IMG/VR virus record: IMGVR_UViG_3300020178_000897
Coordinates: 62,001 to 126,000 of that record
DNA length: 64,000 nt
Source: a virus
Reading direction: 5' to 3' (one strand)
Below the pieces are notes generated by a model. That model was not told where the DNA came from. It saw nothing but the letters and a program-made list of their open reading frames with translations, and did not search any database. Below are positions 26,570-36,208 of this stretch, piece by piece. The number at the start of each line of letters is the position of its first letter. The stretch's first letter is position 1. Position numbers and translations under genes: made by a program.

Positions 26570-27610
26570 TTGTCACGAAAAAAAGCATATTTTATGAACG
26601 GTGGTGCAGGTAGAGTTGTTTGTTCAATTCCTGCATTTGAAAAACTATACGAAGAAGATCAAGACTTTATTATTGTTTGTGAAGGAGGAATGGACTTTTA
26701 TAAAGGACATCCACATCTACACGAACTAGCGTATGACCATTGGCATAAAAATTTATTTAGAGACTATATCAAAGATAGAGATTGTATTACACCTGAACCA
26801 TACAGAGTATGGGAATATTATAATCAAAAATGTAGTTTAGCACAAGCATTTGATATTGCAATTAATAATAAAGGATTGCGAGAAGTAGGCGATCCAAAAA
26901 TTTATATGAATAAACACGAACTAGTTCAAGGATATAAAGTAGTTGAAGAAGTAAAGGCTGTTACAGGAAAAGACAAAGTAGTAGTGTTTCAGCCCTTTGG
27001 CCGCACAGCAGAAAATATGGGAGACTTTATTGTTGACGGAACATCAAGAAGTTTTCACTTAAATGACGTAGTTAGAATTGTTAAAGAATTACGTGAAGAT
27101 TATGCTGTAATTATAATGAGTGAATTTCCTATTAAAATTGAAGAGAATCCAACTGTACCTATTGCTGTTCCACAAATTCCAGATGTAAGAGTTTGGTCAA
27201 GTATTATTCAAATTGCTGATCATTTTATTGGTTGTGATAGTTTAGGACAACATATGGCAAAGGCATTAGGTACAACATGCACCAGTGTTATTGGAAGTAC
27301 ATATCCTATTAATATTTCATATCCAAATTCGCCAGATTTTGATATTATTGATCTAGGTGAAGGAAAACGTAAGTTTAGTCCTATTAGACTTACAATGGAA
27401 GAGGAAATTGAACGATTTAATGATGAAGTTATGGAACTAGACGACGATAACTTTAAAGCAATTATTACTAGTGTACGCAAACGATTAGGTAAACCGAGAA
27501 GTTATTCAGGAGATTATATTCCACAAGAACAAGGAGATGTGTGTCCAACTCATGGAGTAGTACACTCTAATAAACAACCAGCTCAAATTTTAGGAAGGAC
27601 TGGCCAGTAA
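26570..27610 (+). CDS. GT9-like glycosyltransferase (heptosyltransferase type)
   Basis: 346 residues. Two Rossmann-like halves: N-terminal FMNGGAGRVVCSIPAFEKL, C-terminal VVVFQPFGRTAENMG and, at about 221-238, IGCDSLGQHMAKALGTTC, the typical donor-side element of GT9 ADP-heptose transferases. A TTG start is chosen because AGGAG lies seven bases upstream; the in-frame ATG at 26594 has no such site. The last 40 residues, with CPTHGVVH, are extra. ADP-heptose synthesis genes (gmhB-, hldE-, hldD-like) occur in the same window, supporting heptosyl transfer. The acceptor (glycan, LPS or protein) is unknown. First gene of the modification cassette. Confidence 0.65.
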   Translation: MSRKKAYFMNGGAGRVVCSIPAFEKLYEEDQDFIIVCEGGMDFYKGHPHLHELAYDHWHKNLFRDYIKDRDCITPEPYRVWEYYNQKCSLAQAFDIAINNKGLREVGDPKIYMNKHELVQGYKVVEEVKAVTGKDKVVVFQPFGRTAENMGDFIVDGTSRSFHLNDVVRIVKELREDYAVIIMSEFPIKIEENPTVPIAVPQIPDVRVWSSIIQIADHFIGCDSLGQHMAKALGTTCTSVIGSTYPINISYPNSPDFDIIDLGEGKRKFSPIRLTMEEEIERFNDEVMELDDDNFKAIITSVRKRLGKPRSYSGDYIPQEQGDVCPTHGVVHSNKQPAQILGRTGQ

Positions 27611-28236
27611 TGTCAGATAGTCCAAGCAGATTAGATAAATCTTCCCCAGAAGCGTTTCTTAATGATTTGTTTGATAGTAGCTTTCGTCCGCAAATCGCTG
27701 CCGCACAGACTTTAGAAACATGGGTAATTACAGGTAATCATTATCCTACTTGGAAAAAGTTTTTACCGTTATTTGAAGAAGGTGTATACGACAACAGTCA
27801 TAAAGATTATGGTAACGGATATTTACACTATAAAACAGATATGGCGTATCCAATTGATTTAGATCCAACATTGGACTTTCATAGATTTATTAAAATTTGT
27901 TGTGCAGAATTACCTATTAAAGTTAACAAATTTAAAAAGGCGTGGGGAGTAGATTATGCACCCGGAGCATACAGTGGATTACATTGTCACACTCCAGGCA
28001 AGCAATTAACAGCAGTTTTGTTTTTAACAAATACTCAAACTAGCCAAGAATACCCGTTAGCAGGATCTTTAACTACACTACAACCTTTAGAATATTCAAC
28101 TAATTACTTACAACACGTACCAAAAGCAGGTGATTGTGTTATTATGGATGGCAGAGTATATCACGGGACTTATCCTACGTTAAATCAACGCAAAGTATTC
28201 GTATGCGATTTTGACTATGAGACATCAATATGTTAG
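27610..28236 (+). CDS. Putative 2OG-Fe(II) oxygenase A
   Basis: 208 residues. Jelly-roll oxygenase pattern: YSGLHCHTPGKQLTAVLFL supplies an HxH pair (in place of the classical HxD), AGDCVIMDGRVYHG supplies the distal His, and QRKVFVCDFDYE the basic residue expected to bind 2-oxoglutarate. Start overlaps the stop of the glycosyltransferase. Paralogous to the next gene. Substrate unknown; the neighbourhood suggests hydroxylation of a glycan or peptide. Iron and 2OG dependence is inferred from motif layout only. Confidence 0.6.
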   Translation: MSDSPSRLDKSSPEAFLNDLFDSSFRPQIAAAQTLETWVITGNHYPTWKKFLPLFEEGVYDNSHKDYGNGYLHYKTDMAYPIDLDPTLDFHRFIKICCAELPIKVNKFKKAWGVDYAPGAYSGLHCHTPGKQLTAVLFLTNTQTSQEYPLAGSLTTLQPLEYSTNYLQHVPKAGDCVIMDGRVYHGTYPTLNQRKVFVCDFDYETSIC

Positions 28237-28820
28237 AAGAGTTATATCAAGGCAATAAAGACTTTTGGTTTTTAAGTTCACAAGGACAAATTGCAGACTA
28301 TTGGATTAAAAAATCTAAGTTTGCAAACTATGAAAAGTTTTTACCTTTATTTGATGACAACTTAGGTTTGCAAGAACATACAGACCACGGCGGCGCAATA
28401 CTACGTTACAATCCAGAAATGAAATATGCATACCAAGTCGATTCGCAACAAGAATATATTAATTTTATAAAGCAAACACTTGCTCCATATAGATTTAAAA
28501 GTATTGAATTTGAAAAATGTTGGTGGATACGTTATCCTGAAGGTACGTATAGCGGAATGCACACACATTTACCATTAAGAAAATTAACTAGTGTAATGTT
28601 TTTGAACACTATAGATTTACATGACGATAAACCTTTAGCAGGTAAACTAAAATGTATTACGCAAAATCCAGTAACTGGAGAATTAGTAAGCGATCTTGTA
28701 AAGTGTATTGCTGGAGATGTTATTATTATGGACGGCAAGGTATTTCACGGAGTATATCCTACCTTACAAGAACGTAAAGCGTTTGTTTGTGACTTTATTT
28801 ACGAAGTAGAGTTTGATTAA
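28230..28820 (+). CDS. Putative 2OG-Fe(II) oxygenase B
   Basis: 196 residues, paralogue of the preceding gene, overlapping it by seven bases. Shared framework: WIRYPEGTYSGMHTHLPLRK with the HxH pair, LTSVMFLNT, PLAGKL, AGDVIIMDGKVFHGVYPTLQ with the distal His, and RKAFVCDFIYE. The two copies differ mainly in their N-terminal thirds, which may mean different substrates. No signal peptide. Confidence 0.6.
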   Translation: MLEELYQGNKDFWFLSSQGQIADYWIKKSKFANYEKFLPLFDDNLGLQEHTDHGGAILRYNPEMKYAYQVDSQQEYINFIKQTLAPYRFKSIEFEKCWWIRYPEGTYSGMHTHLPLRKLTSVMFLNTIDLHDDKPLAGKLKCITQNPVTGELVSDLVKCIAGDVIIMDGKVFHGVYPTLQERKAFVCDFIYEVEFD

Positions 28821-29554
28821 TGCATACAGTATATTGGTCACCAGTTATAAATGTACCAGATAACCAAGAATTTGTATCTGAATTAAAGTACTACGAACCT
28901 AATACAGTATATAAAGACTTAAATGCTAGAGAATTTTTTGGTTTAGGCGCAAGTTTATGTCCTGCAATTGTTGACGAAACTAAAAATACTTTTACTGCAA
29001 AAAGTCCTATTGATTTTCATATTAAATTAGATTATGAAAGACAAGAGTTAGTTTCTAAGTATGATGTTGAACCTAACTTTTTAATGAATTATATTGGACA
29101 GCCAAATCCTGAAGGTGTTTATCAATTAGATCATCCTTGTTTTCTATTTTTTAGTGAAAAACCGTTAACAATGACACAGCTTCCTCCATATTATAGCGAA
29201 AGTCAGTTTTCAAGAGACACAATGGGTATAGCAGGTACATATAATATAGCAAGTTGGATTAGACCAGTACGTCCTGCATTTAAATTTAAAAAAAATGTTA
29301 GAGAACTTGACATAAAACAAGGAGATACGTTGTGTTACTTTAAATTTAACACAACAGAGAAAGTTAGATTAGTTAGATTTGATAGTGCTAAATTATTTGA
29401 ATCTAAAACCGGGCCTGTAATGCAGTGTTTAGGATTTAAAAATCTTAAAGCAAAGAGATTTTTGCCAACACCGTTAGCAGAATGTTATGAAGCATTTGAA
29501 AATGCAAGATATAGAAGTAAAGTTTTAAAACTTATAAAGGAAAATAAAGTATGA
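28820..29554 (+). CDS. Conserved hypothetical protein in modification cassette
   Basis: 244 residues, starts one base before the end of the preceding stop and overlaps the carbamoyltransferase start (ATGA), so it is translationally embedded in the operon. Contains FFGLGASLCPAIVD, LDHPCFLFFSEKPLTMTQLP and RPVRPAFKFKKN, and a compact beta-rich C-terminus. No catalytic motif recognised. The context suggests a partner of the oxygenases or carbamoyltransferase. Confidence 0.5.
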   Translation: MHTVYWSPVINVPDNQEFVSELKYYEPNTVYKDLNAREFFGLGASLCPAIVDETKNTFTAKSPIDFHIKLDYERQELVSKYDVEPNFLMNYIGQPNPEGVYQLDHPCFLFFSEKPLTMTQLPPYYSESQFSRDTMGIAGTYNIASWIRPVRPAFKFKKNVRELDIKQGDTLCYFKFNTTEKVRLVRFDSAKLFESKTGPVMQCLGFKNLKAKRFLPTPLAECYEAFENARYRSKVLKLIKENKV

Positions 29555-31380
29555 CACAGTGGATTGGAGCAATTACAAGAGGTCACAACGGTGGCGCAGT
29601 TTTATTAAAAGACGGTGAAATTGTTTTTGCTATCGAAGAAGAAAGATTAACACGTAAAAAATACGATGGCGGCCCACTAGCCGCAATGACTAAGTTTTTA
29701 GATTACACTGATAAATTAGATTATCTAGTCGTTGCTCATACACAACCGTTAGAAGAATCAAGTAGAATTGACTTTAGCGGTGGAGACATGTATACTGGTC
29801 TTGCAAGAAAGTTAGGACTTATTGATAGATCAGATAATGCATATACTCCTGACGGACATCATAATCATAGACAAGTAATTGATATGAGTTATGTACATCA
29901 TAAACTACATGCGGCATGTGCATTTTATAGAAGTGGGTTTGAATCAGCAGTTGCAGTAGTAGTTGACGGTGCCGGCACCTTTATTCCTATGAATATTTCT
30001 ACGGGAACATTTAATGATGAGTTTATGACTTGGGAATGTGAAAGTATTTTTAATTGTTCTTATCCTGATGCTATTAAAACATTATATAAACATCAGGGCG
30101 GAAACGGTCCTTATCCTGGAACTAGGGTTCAATATATTCCTTCAGAAAGAGAAGGGGAAGAAGGATTCCATGAACTTGTGCTAGATGATAGTGCAGGTAT
30201 TACAAAGGCCTACGAAGCAGTAACACAGTATTGTGGATTTCAGCCAATTGAAGCTGGCAAAACAATGGGTCTTGCTCCTTATGGCAAACCTAATGATAAG
30301 ATTCCTCCAATTTATACAGATGGAAATGGCGGCAAATGGCGTACTAGTGATAGAAGTGTAATTATTCCTACATATCCTAATGCGGCTGTAGTAAATGAAG
30401 GAAAATATGAATATCTTGAAACTTCTCAAGACGTAGTTAACAGTAGAGTTGATCTTACAACATTAGAAAACCGTAGAGATATGGCATATGCTGTACAAGA
30501 AGGTTCACAGCAAGAAGTTTTAAATCTTATTTTTAAGGCAGTTGAAATGAGCGGTAACAAAAATGTTGTACTAAGTGGTGGCTATGCACTTAATTGTGTT
30601 GCTAATTATTGGTATCTTGACAAATTAAATAAAGAAGGTATTAATTTATATGTAGAGCCTGTTAGTAGTGATGCTGGAACAGCAATTGGTGCCGCATTAT
30701 TAGTTTATCATCAAACTACTAAAGATAAAAAAGTACGTCCGTATACAGAAACAATTTATGAAGGATTTCCTTATTGTCATTCAGATAAAGAAATTGAAGA
30801 AGTTGCAAACAAATACGGTGCTGTAGTTGTTGACGCTGACAATAAAAAAGTAGTTGAGTTAATTAGAGACAGAAAAATTGTTACAATGTTCCAAGGACGA
30901 TCAGAAAATGGTCCAAGAGCACTCGGTAACAGAAGTATTCTATATGATCCAACAGACCTAAATGGAAAAGATCATGTAAATCGCATTAAGCGTCGCGAAT
31001 ATTTCCGCCCATTTGCAGGAACTATTCTTGCTGAACATGCACATGAATGGTTTGATATGCGCGGTTTGGAACAGTCGCCTCATATGATGTATGCAATGAA
31101 TTGCCAACCCGGTGTTGCTGAAAAAATTCCAAGTATTATTCACGTTGACGGAACTTGTCGTATTCAAACAGTGACTCAAGAACAAAATAAACATTATTAT
31201 GAAATAATTAAAGAATTTTACGAACAAACAGGTGTGCCAATTATCTTTAATACTAGCTTTAACTTAGGAGGCGAGCCTTTAGTTGAAACATTAGACGATG
31301 CAGTACGCACACTTTATAGTAGCGAAATGGAATATTGTTATTTGCCTGAATATGGTAAATTAATTGAAATGAAAAACTGA
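29551..31380 (+). CDS. Carbamoyltransferase, NodU/CmcH family
   Basis: 609 residues, full family length. N-terminal Kae1/TsaD-like domain: TRGHNGGAVLLKDG and FAIEEERLTRKKY, with metal-type HHKLHAA at 116-122 and VLSGGYALNCVANYWYLDKL further on. C-terminal domain: FQGRSENGPRALGNRSIL (from about 448), YFRPFAGTIL, and FNTSFNLGGEPLVETLDDAV. This family transfers a carbamoyl group from carbamoyl phosphate, via a carbamoyl-adenylate, to hydroxyls of small molecules and glycans. Here it sits between oxygenase genes that could create hydroxyl acceptors (inference). Confidence 0.92.
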   Translation: MTQWIGAITRGHNGGAVLLKDGEIVFAIEEERLTRKKYDGGPLAAMTKFLDYTDKLDYLVVAHTQPLEESSRIDFSGGDMYTGLARKLGLIDRSDNAYTPDGHHNHRQVIDMSYVHHKLHAACAFYRSGFESAVAVVVDGAGTFIPMNISTGTFNDEFMTWECESIFNCSYPDAIKTLYKHQGGNGPYPGTRVQYIPSEREGEEGFHELVLDDSAGITKAYEAVTQYCGFQPIEAGKTMGLAPYGKPNDKIPPIYTDGNGGKWRTSDRSVIIPTYPNAAVVNEGKYEYLETSQDVVNSRVDLTTLENRRDMAYAVQEGSQQEVLNLIFKAVEMSGNKNVVLSGGYALNCVANYWYLDKLNKEGINLYVEPVSSDAGTAIGAALLVYHQTTKDKKVRPYTETIYEGFPYCHSDKEIEEVANKYGAVVVDADNKKVVELIRDRKIVTMFQGRSENGPRALGNRSILYDPTDLNGKDHVNRIKRREYFRPFAGTILAEHAHEWFDMRGLEQSPHMMYAMNCQPGVAEKIPSIIHVDGTCRIQTVTQEQNKHYYEIIKEFYEQTGVPIIFNTSFNLGGEPLVETLDDAVRTLYSSEMEYCYLPEYGKLIEMKN

Positions 31381-31991
31381 TGCATGTTAATTTATTTTCT
31401 ATACCAGTTTATAAAACATCTCTTTCTAACCATGATGCTATTCGAGAAGATTTTAAAGACGTACTCGAAGATGATTCTCACTTTTTTAAAATTCCAACTT
31501 GGTATAGTAATGTAGATACTACTTTTGGTAATAGAGAAGCAGATAAATTACCATGGCAAAAGTTTATACAATCAGCAGTTATTGGATTAAATGATTATAT
31601 TGAAATCTTTAATCTAGATCTACCAAAAGAATACAGAGTAGAGTGCTGGTTGAATAGATATTCTTCAAATCAATATCAGGAAATTCATAATCATGCTGGA
31701 GAAAGTGTTATTAGTTGTGCATACATGATGTACACTCCGCCAGATAGCGGAAATTTTGTATTTTATAAGAATCAATACGATTATTTTCACCAAGCTGGAC
31801 TTCCTAGGCTAAGTTCAGAACCTTTTAAATTTAATAATAGGGTAACTCCTCCCTTAAAAGAGGGAGAAATTATCTATTTTCCTAGTAACTTAGAACATTA
31901 CGTTTCGGAAAACAAATCTAACAAAGTTCGTGCTACAATTAGTGCAAACTTTATTATAAAAGAAAAATTAATCGGAGACGATCATGGATAA
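31380..31991 (+). CDS. Putative 2OG-Fe(II) oxygenase C (PF13759-like)
   Basis: 203 residues. LFSIPVYKTSL at the N-terminus, YQEIHNHAGESVISCAYMMY with an HxH pair, PPDSGNFVFY, GEIIYFPSNLEHYVSENKS with the distal His, and VRATISANFII. This is the layout of the putative 2OG-Fe(II) oxygenase family common in marine myoviruses. Start overlaps the carbamoyltransferase stop by one base. Substrate unknown. Confidence 0.7.
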   Translation: MHVNLFSIPVYKTSLSNHDAIREDFKDVLEDDSHFFKIPTWYSNVDTTFGNREADKLPWQKFIQSAVIGLNDYIEIFNLDLPKEYRVECWLNRYSSNQYQEIHNHAGESVISCAYMMYTPPDSGNFVFYKNQYDYFHQAGLPRLSSEPFKFNNRVTPPLKEGEIIYFPSNLEHYVSENKSNKVRATISANFIIKEKLIGDDHG

Positions 31992-32685
31992 AAAAATTAT
32001 CGACGAAGAAAAAATTTTTGCTATCAATCCAAATTATGATGCACAGCTAGTTCATTACGGTGACGTAAAAGTATTAATAGTAGACGACTTCTATGAAAAT
32101 CCATATGATGTTAGACAGCTTGCTTTAGATATACCTGCATCTACAAATAGACGTATACGTGGCAATAATCCAGCACATCGTATTAATGCGTTTTATGAAT
32201 TATCTAGTATGTCATGGATATATGATCAATTAGCAAGACAGTATTTTCCAGAAGTAATGACTGCTTATCCTCCACAATATATGGAGCATAGTTTTATGAA
32301 TGCAACATTTATGGTAAATGTTATGCAAACTAACAATTTACCTCCTGTTTGTCCTCATATGGATAATACTAGTGGAATGAATCTTGCATCTACAATCTAT
32401 TTAAACACAGCAAATGAGTGTAATGGCGGAACAAGTTTTTATTCTTTTGGGGGGAAAACATATTATGACGACCCTAGTGTAACACACACATTAGATGTAC
32501 AAGGAAAAATTCCAGTAACTCGTTATATTTCAGATAGTATTGGCGACTGGAAGCTGTTAGGCATTGCACAAATGAAATTTAATAGAATGGTATTGTACAA
32601 TCAGGCAGTTTTGCATAGTGCGTATGTAAAACCGCAGATGTTTACTAATGATTTATATAGATTAAATCAACAATTTTTTATTTAG
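31984..32685 (+). CDS. DUF6445-like oxygenase-fold protein
   Basis: 233 residues. KVLIVDDFYENPYDVRQLAL at the N-terminus, PPVCPHMDNTSGMNLASTIY with a canonical HxD pair, NECNGGTSFYSFGG, then NRMVLYNQAVLHSAYVKP with the distal His and RLNQQFF with the basic residue. This matches my memory of DUF6445, a family often found beside tryptophan-halogenase genes, as here (halogenase at 33277). Overlaps the previous gene by eight bases. Confidence 0.6.
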   Translation: MDKKIIDEEKIFAINPNYDAQLVHYGDVKVLIVDDFYENPYDVRQLALDIPASTNRRIRGNNPAHRINAFYELSSMSWIYDQLARQYFPEVMTAYPPQYMEHSFMNATFMVNVMQTNNLPPVCPHMDNTSGMNLASTIYLNTANECNGGTSFYSFGGKTYYDDPSVTHTLDVQGKIPVTRYISDSIGDWKLLGIAQMKFNRMVLYNQAVLHSAYVKPQMFTNDLYRLNQQFFI

Positions 32686-32693
32686 GAGAGACT

Positions 32694-33269
32694 ATGGAAG
32701 GTAATTTTGATGGAATCGAAGAATATCCAAACGCTTTTCCAATTGACTGGTGTAGACAAGTAATTAAACGATTCGAAGAAATGTCTTCAAAGCAAATAAC
32801 TACTTTACAAAGTAGTATAAAGAATCAAGATGAACGCATATACATGGATTGGGCTAATCATAATTCGATGTATCATGCTGATGAAGATTTATGCTTGTTC
32901 TTTTATACACAATTAAATAAAATATATGAAGAAAAGTATAGAAAAAAATATGAAAGTTTAGGTCATGTTATGCAACATAGTCCTAAAGGGATGAGTGTTC
33001 AAAAAACTAAACCTCATCAAGGTTATCATATGTGGCATTGTGAAAATGCTGATATTAGTACAGGTTCGAGAGTGCTTGCATATACCGTTTACTTAAATGC
33101 TGTAGAAGAAGGCGGTGAAACTGAATTCTTATACCAAGGAGTTAAATGTAAACCTGAGCCTGGAAAACTTTGTATTTTTCCTACATCGTTTACGCATCCA
33201 CATCGAGGTAATCCTATCTACAAAGGTGTTAAGTATATTATAACAGGTTGGTACACATTCGACCAATAG
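32694..33269 (+). CDS. Putative 2OG-Fe(II) (prolyl-4-hydroxylase-like) oxygenase
   Basis: 191 residues. Core pattern YHMWHCENADISTGSRVLAY, with HxE instead of HxD, followed by YLNAVEEGGETEFLYQ, PGKLCIFPTSFTHPHRGNPI with the distal His, and KYIITGWYTF with the basic residue. This is the P4H-like oxygenase arrangement; an acidic Glu ligand in place of Asp is seen in some family members. AGGAGA supports the start. Eight bases separate it from the halogenase. Confidence 0.72.
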   Translation: MEGNFDGIEEYPNAFPIDWCRQVIKRFEEMSSKQITTLQSSIKNQDERIYMDWANHNSMYHADEDLCLFFYTQLNKIYEEKYRKKYESLGHVMQHSPKGMSVQKTKPHQGYHMWHCENADISTGSRVLAYTVYLNAVEEGGETEFLYQGVKCKPEPGKLCIFPTSFTHPHRGNPIYKGVKYIITGWYTFDQ

Positions 33270-33276
33270 GATAAAA

Positions 33277-34755
33277 ATGAAAATAGCAGTAGTAGGTGGC
33301 GGCACAGCAGGATTTGTAGCTGCCTTAACATTAAAAACTAGTTTTCCTTCTTACGTTGTTGATGTAATACGTTCAACAAAGATAGGAACAATCGGTGTTG
33401 GCGAAGGTTCTACCGAACACTGGACTGCATTTATGGAACATGTTGGCATATCAGCAGGAGAAATGCTTAAAGAAGTTGACGGAACATTTAAAACAGGTAT
33501 CATGTTTGAAGATTGGGGAGAAAAACCTTACCTTCAAAATGTACACGAACCTTTTGTACCTAAACATTTAGGAATGCCAATGGCATATGCTAAACTTATT
33601 GGTGAAAATGTTGATCCTCGCGACTTAACAGGTGATTACCTTTGGCGTAATCATACTCCATTCAGTAAATTTATTGAAGAACGTCCTAACGATACCGGAG
33701 TTAGTCAATACCATTTTAATACTAGTAAACTTAATAACTATCTCACTAATTTTGCATTAAACAAAGGATGCCAAATCATTGATGATGAAATTATAAAAGT
33801 AAATGTTATCGAAAACAATCAGATTGACACAATTGAAGGCGAAAAACAGACATACGACTATGACTTTTACATTGATTGTACAGGATTTAGAAGATTGCTT
33901 ATAGAGCCTGTGGGCGGTAAGTGGCAAAGTTACAGCAAATATCTAAAAATGAAAGAAGCAATAGTTTTTCCAACAGAATATACTAATGCTATTGATCCGC
34001 GCGGCGACGAAATACCTATTTGGACTTTGGCAAAAGCAATGAATGCAGGCTGGATGTTTCGCATACCGGTTTGGGACCGTAAAGGCAACGGTTATATTTT
34101 TGATAGTGATTTTATTACAGCCGAAGAAGCACAAGAAGAAGTTGAAAAATATTTAGGACATGGTATCGATGTAGCAAAACATATTAAGTTTGAAGCAGGA
34201 GCAATTGATAAACCTTGGATTGGCAATGTATGTGCAATAGGCCTTAGTGCAAACTTTGTAGAACCTTTAGAAGCCAGTAGTATTGGAACTAGTATTAATC
34301 AAAGTATGTTATTAGCACAGCGTATCGTCAATTACAATAATCAAACAATTAATAGATATAATGTAGAAGTAAACGCAATAATGGAAAATATTAGAGACTT
34401 TATTGCACTACATTATATTACACCAAGACGTGATACTCCTTTTTGGAGAGCTGTTGCAGAAACTCCTTTACCTTCTACCCTTGAAGAAAATTTAAAAATG
34501 TGGAAATACAGAATGCCCATTGAAGATGATTTAACTTCTCATACAAAAAAAATTCTGTTTAATGAATATAATTTTGCAATTGTAATGCATGGATTAGGGT
34601 TATTTGATACTAATAGTATTTTAAAACAATACAATACATTACCACCTGACGCACAAGAATTTGTTAATCGTCAATGCCAGCAAAAAATTCAATTTGATCA
34701 AATTAAATCTATTCCGCATAAGATAATGTTAGACTTATTGCGGAGATTAGTATGA
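33277..34755 (+). CDS. Flavin-dependent (tryptophan-type) halogenase 1
   Basis: 492 residues. FAD-binding VVGGGTAG (residues 5-12); catalytic Lys expected at K72 in TFKTGIMFEDW; the halogenase WxWxIP motif appears as WMFRIP (259-264), with Phe replacing the second Trp; acidic EPLEAS at 329-334. These are the family hallmarks of FAD-dependent halogenases that make hypohalous acid from FADH2, O2 and halide. A viral member (VirX1 of cyanophage Syn10) is known from the literature. No flavin reductase is visible in the window. Lies after DUF6445- and P4H-like oxygenases and overlaps the SGNH-like gene by four bases. Confidence 0.85.
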   Translation: MKIAVVGGGTAGFVAALTLKTSFPSYVVDVIRSTKIGTIGVGEGSTEHWTAFMEHVGISAGEMLKEVDGTFKTGIMFEDWGEKPYLQNVHEPFVPKHLGMPMAYAKLIGENVDPRDLTGDYLWRNHTPFSKFIEERPNDTGVSQYHFNTSKLNNYLTNFALNKGCQIIDDEIIKVNVIENNQIDTIEGEKQTYDYDFYIDCTGFRRLLIEPVGGKWQSYSKYLKMKEAIVFPTEYTNAIDPRGDEIPIWTLAKAMNAGWMFRIPVWDRKGNGYIFDSDFITAEEAQEEVEKYLGHGIDVAKHIKFEAGAIDKPWIGNVCAIGLSANFVEPLEASSIGTSINQSMLLAQRIVNYNNQTINRYNVEVNAIMENIRDFIALHYITPRRDTPFWRAVAETPLPSTLEENLKMWKYRMPIEDDLTSHTKKILFNEYNFAIVMHGLGLFDTNSILKQYNTLPPDAQEFVNRQCQQKIQFDQIKSIPHKIMLDLLRRLV

Positions 34756-35612
34756 GAATATTTGCGTTCGGGTGTAGTCTAACCCAATACTTTTATCCAA
34801 CCTGGGCAGATATTCTAATTCATCAATATAAATCTAAAGGTTATCAAGGAAGTAACTGGGCTAGAAGTGGAGCGGGCAATCAATATATTAATATGAGATT
34901 GTGGGAAGCAAACACTGTTCATAAATTTAATAAAGATGATATTATATTATTACAGTGGAGCAGTATGTTTCGTGAAGATAGATATCATATGGGTCATGGT
35001 TGGTGGACACCAGGTAACTTTAGCGGGTTAACTTTAGATAACGAAGGCATGGTGCTTAATAATTTTTATTACAAAACTAAATGGCAATGGGCTGATATGA
35101 TTCATTGTGTTATGCGAGACTGTGCTACTATAAGTTCAACACATAAAGCATTGTCTAGTATTGGGTGTAAAGTAGTATCAACAGCATTTAGAGAACCAGT
35201 AGAAGGTTGGGAAGAACTATCGCCTGAGTTTAATAAAACTAATTCTAAATTAGAGTTAGAGGATGTTAGGGCAGTACTAGAATCATATAAAGACGACATA
35301 CAAACATCTTGCCCACCAATACTAAATGCATTAAACTTTGGAACTGATCAAGCATTTGCAGATACCAGACCTAAGAGTGTTCCTGATAGAACAGCAGACT
35401 CGCAACATATGCTACTGCCAGAACTTCATCCTTTAACACACGAAGCCGCAGAGTTTGTTGACACACATGTTGAATCACTTACTTCCGAGACAAAAGAATT
35501 TGTAGATTTTTGGAAACAACAGTATATAGATAAAGATCTTATCTACTTAGAAGATTTAAAATGGTTTAATTCTGATAAGATAGGTTGGTCAGATGATAGA
35601 TGGAGACCTTAA
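34752..35612 (+). CDS. SGNH/GDSL hydrolase-like protein
   Basis: 286 residues. Start MRIFAFGCSLTQYFYPTW has a block-I GCSL motif with probable nucleophile S9; NWARSGAGNQYINMRLW resembles block II with Gly and the oxyanion region; DDIILLQWSSMFRED resembles block III. Near the end ELHPLTHEAAEFVD supplies His, but the Asp of the usual DxxH is not evident, so activity is uncertain. Such proteins remove or add O-acyl groups on glycans. Marine phages carry related proteins. Start overlaps the halogenase stop (ATGA). Confidence 0.55.
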   Translation: MRIFAFGCSLTQYFYPTWADILIHQYKSKGYQGSNWARSGAGNQYINMRLWEANTVHKFNKDDIILLQWSSMFREDRYHMGHGWWTPGNFSGLTLDNEGMVLNNFYYKTKWQWADMIHCVMRDCATISSTHKALSSIGCKVVSTAFREPVEGWEELSPEFNKTNSKLELEDVRAVLESYKDDIQTSCPPILNALNFGTDQAFADTRPKSVPDRTADSQHMLLPELHPLTHEAAEFVDTHVESLTSETKEFVDFWKQQYIDKDLIYLEDLKWFNSDKIGWSDDRWRP

Positions 35613-35615
35613 TAA

Positions 35616-36179
35616 ATGAGTACACCGGTAATTGGATTAGACCGAGACGGAACTATCAACGAAGATATTGGTACATATGTAACTAAACCTGAACAATTTA
35701 AACCTATTCCAGGAAGTTTAGAAGCAATAAAAATGATTCGAGACAAAGGATATGATGTTGTTATTTTAACAAATCAAGCCGGCATTATGAAAGGTATTTG
35801 TGATGCAGTTGATGTTGATGTAGTGCATAACTATATGTTACAGTTATTAGGCGAAGTTGGTTGTAAAAATATTAATGGATTATATTATTCAACTACTAAT
35901 TTAAAAGATGACATTTATGCAAAACCCAATATAGGAATGTTTAAACGTGCCGCTGCCGAAGTTGGAGTAGATTGGAAAAACGGTGTATACGTTGGTGACA
36001 AAATTACAGATCTTAAAGCCGCAGTTAAAGCTAAAGCTCGCCCAGTATTGTTGCGTACTGGACACGGAAAAGAAACCATTGAAAAATTAGATTCTTTTGC
36101 TAATAAAGACCTTAAAAAACAAACAGAAGTGTTTGATAATCTTTATCAATTTGCTCATAGCTTAGTTGATCTACGATAA
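35616..36179 (+). CDS. gmhB: D,D-heptose 1,7-bisphosphate phosphatase-like HAD protein
   Basis: 187 residues, GmhB length. HAD motif I GLDRDGT (7-13) with D9 nucleophile and D11; motif II VVILTNQAG; Lys in YAKPNIGMFKRAA; motif IV VYVGDKITDLKAA. The zinc-binding cysteine loop of E. coli GmhB is missing, as in several HAD relatives. The expected reaction removes the C7 phosphate of heptose 1,7-bisphosphate, the step between the kinase and cytidylyl/adenylyl halves of HldE, encoded on the other strand at 45970-47241. Other sugar-phosphate substrates, or histidinol phosphate, are possible. Confidence 0.72.
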   Translation: MSTPVIGLDRDGTINEDIGTYVTKPEQFKPIPGSLEAIKMIRDKGYDVVILTNQAGIMKGICDAVDVDVVHNYMLQLLGEVGCKNINGLYYSTTNLKDDIYAKPNIGMFKRAAAEVGVDWKNGVYVGDKITDLKAAVKAKARPVLLRTGHGKETIEKLDSFANKDLKKQTEVFDNLYQFAHSLVDLR

Positions 36180-36208
36180 AATTATAGTGCTACATATATT
36201 TTCAAAAC

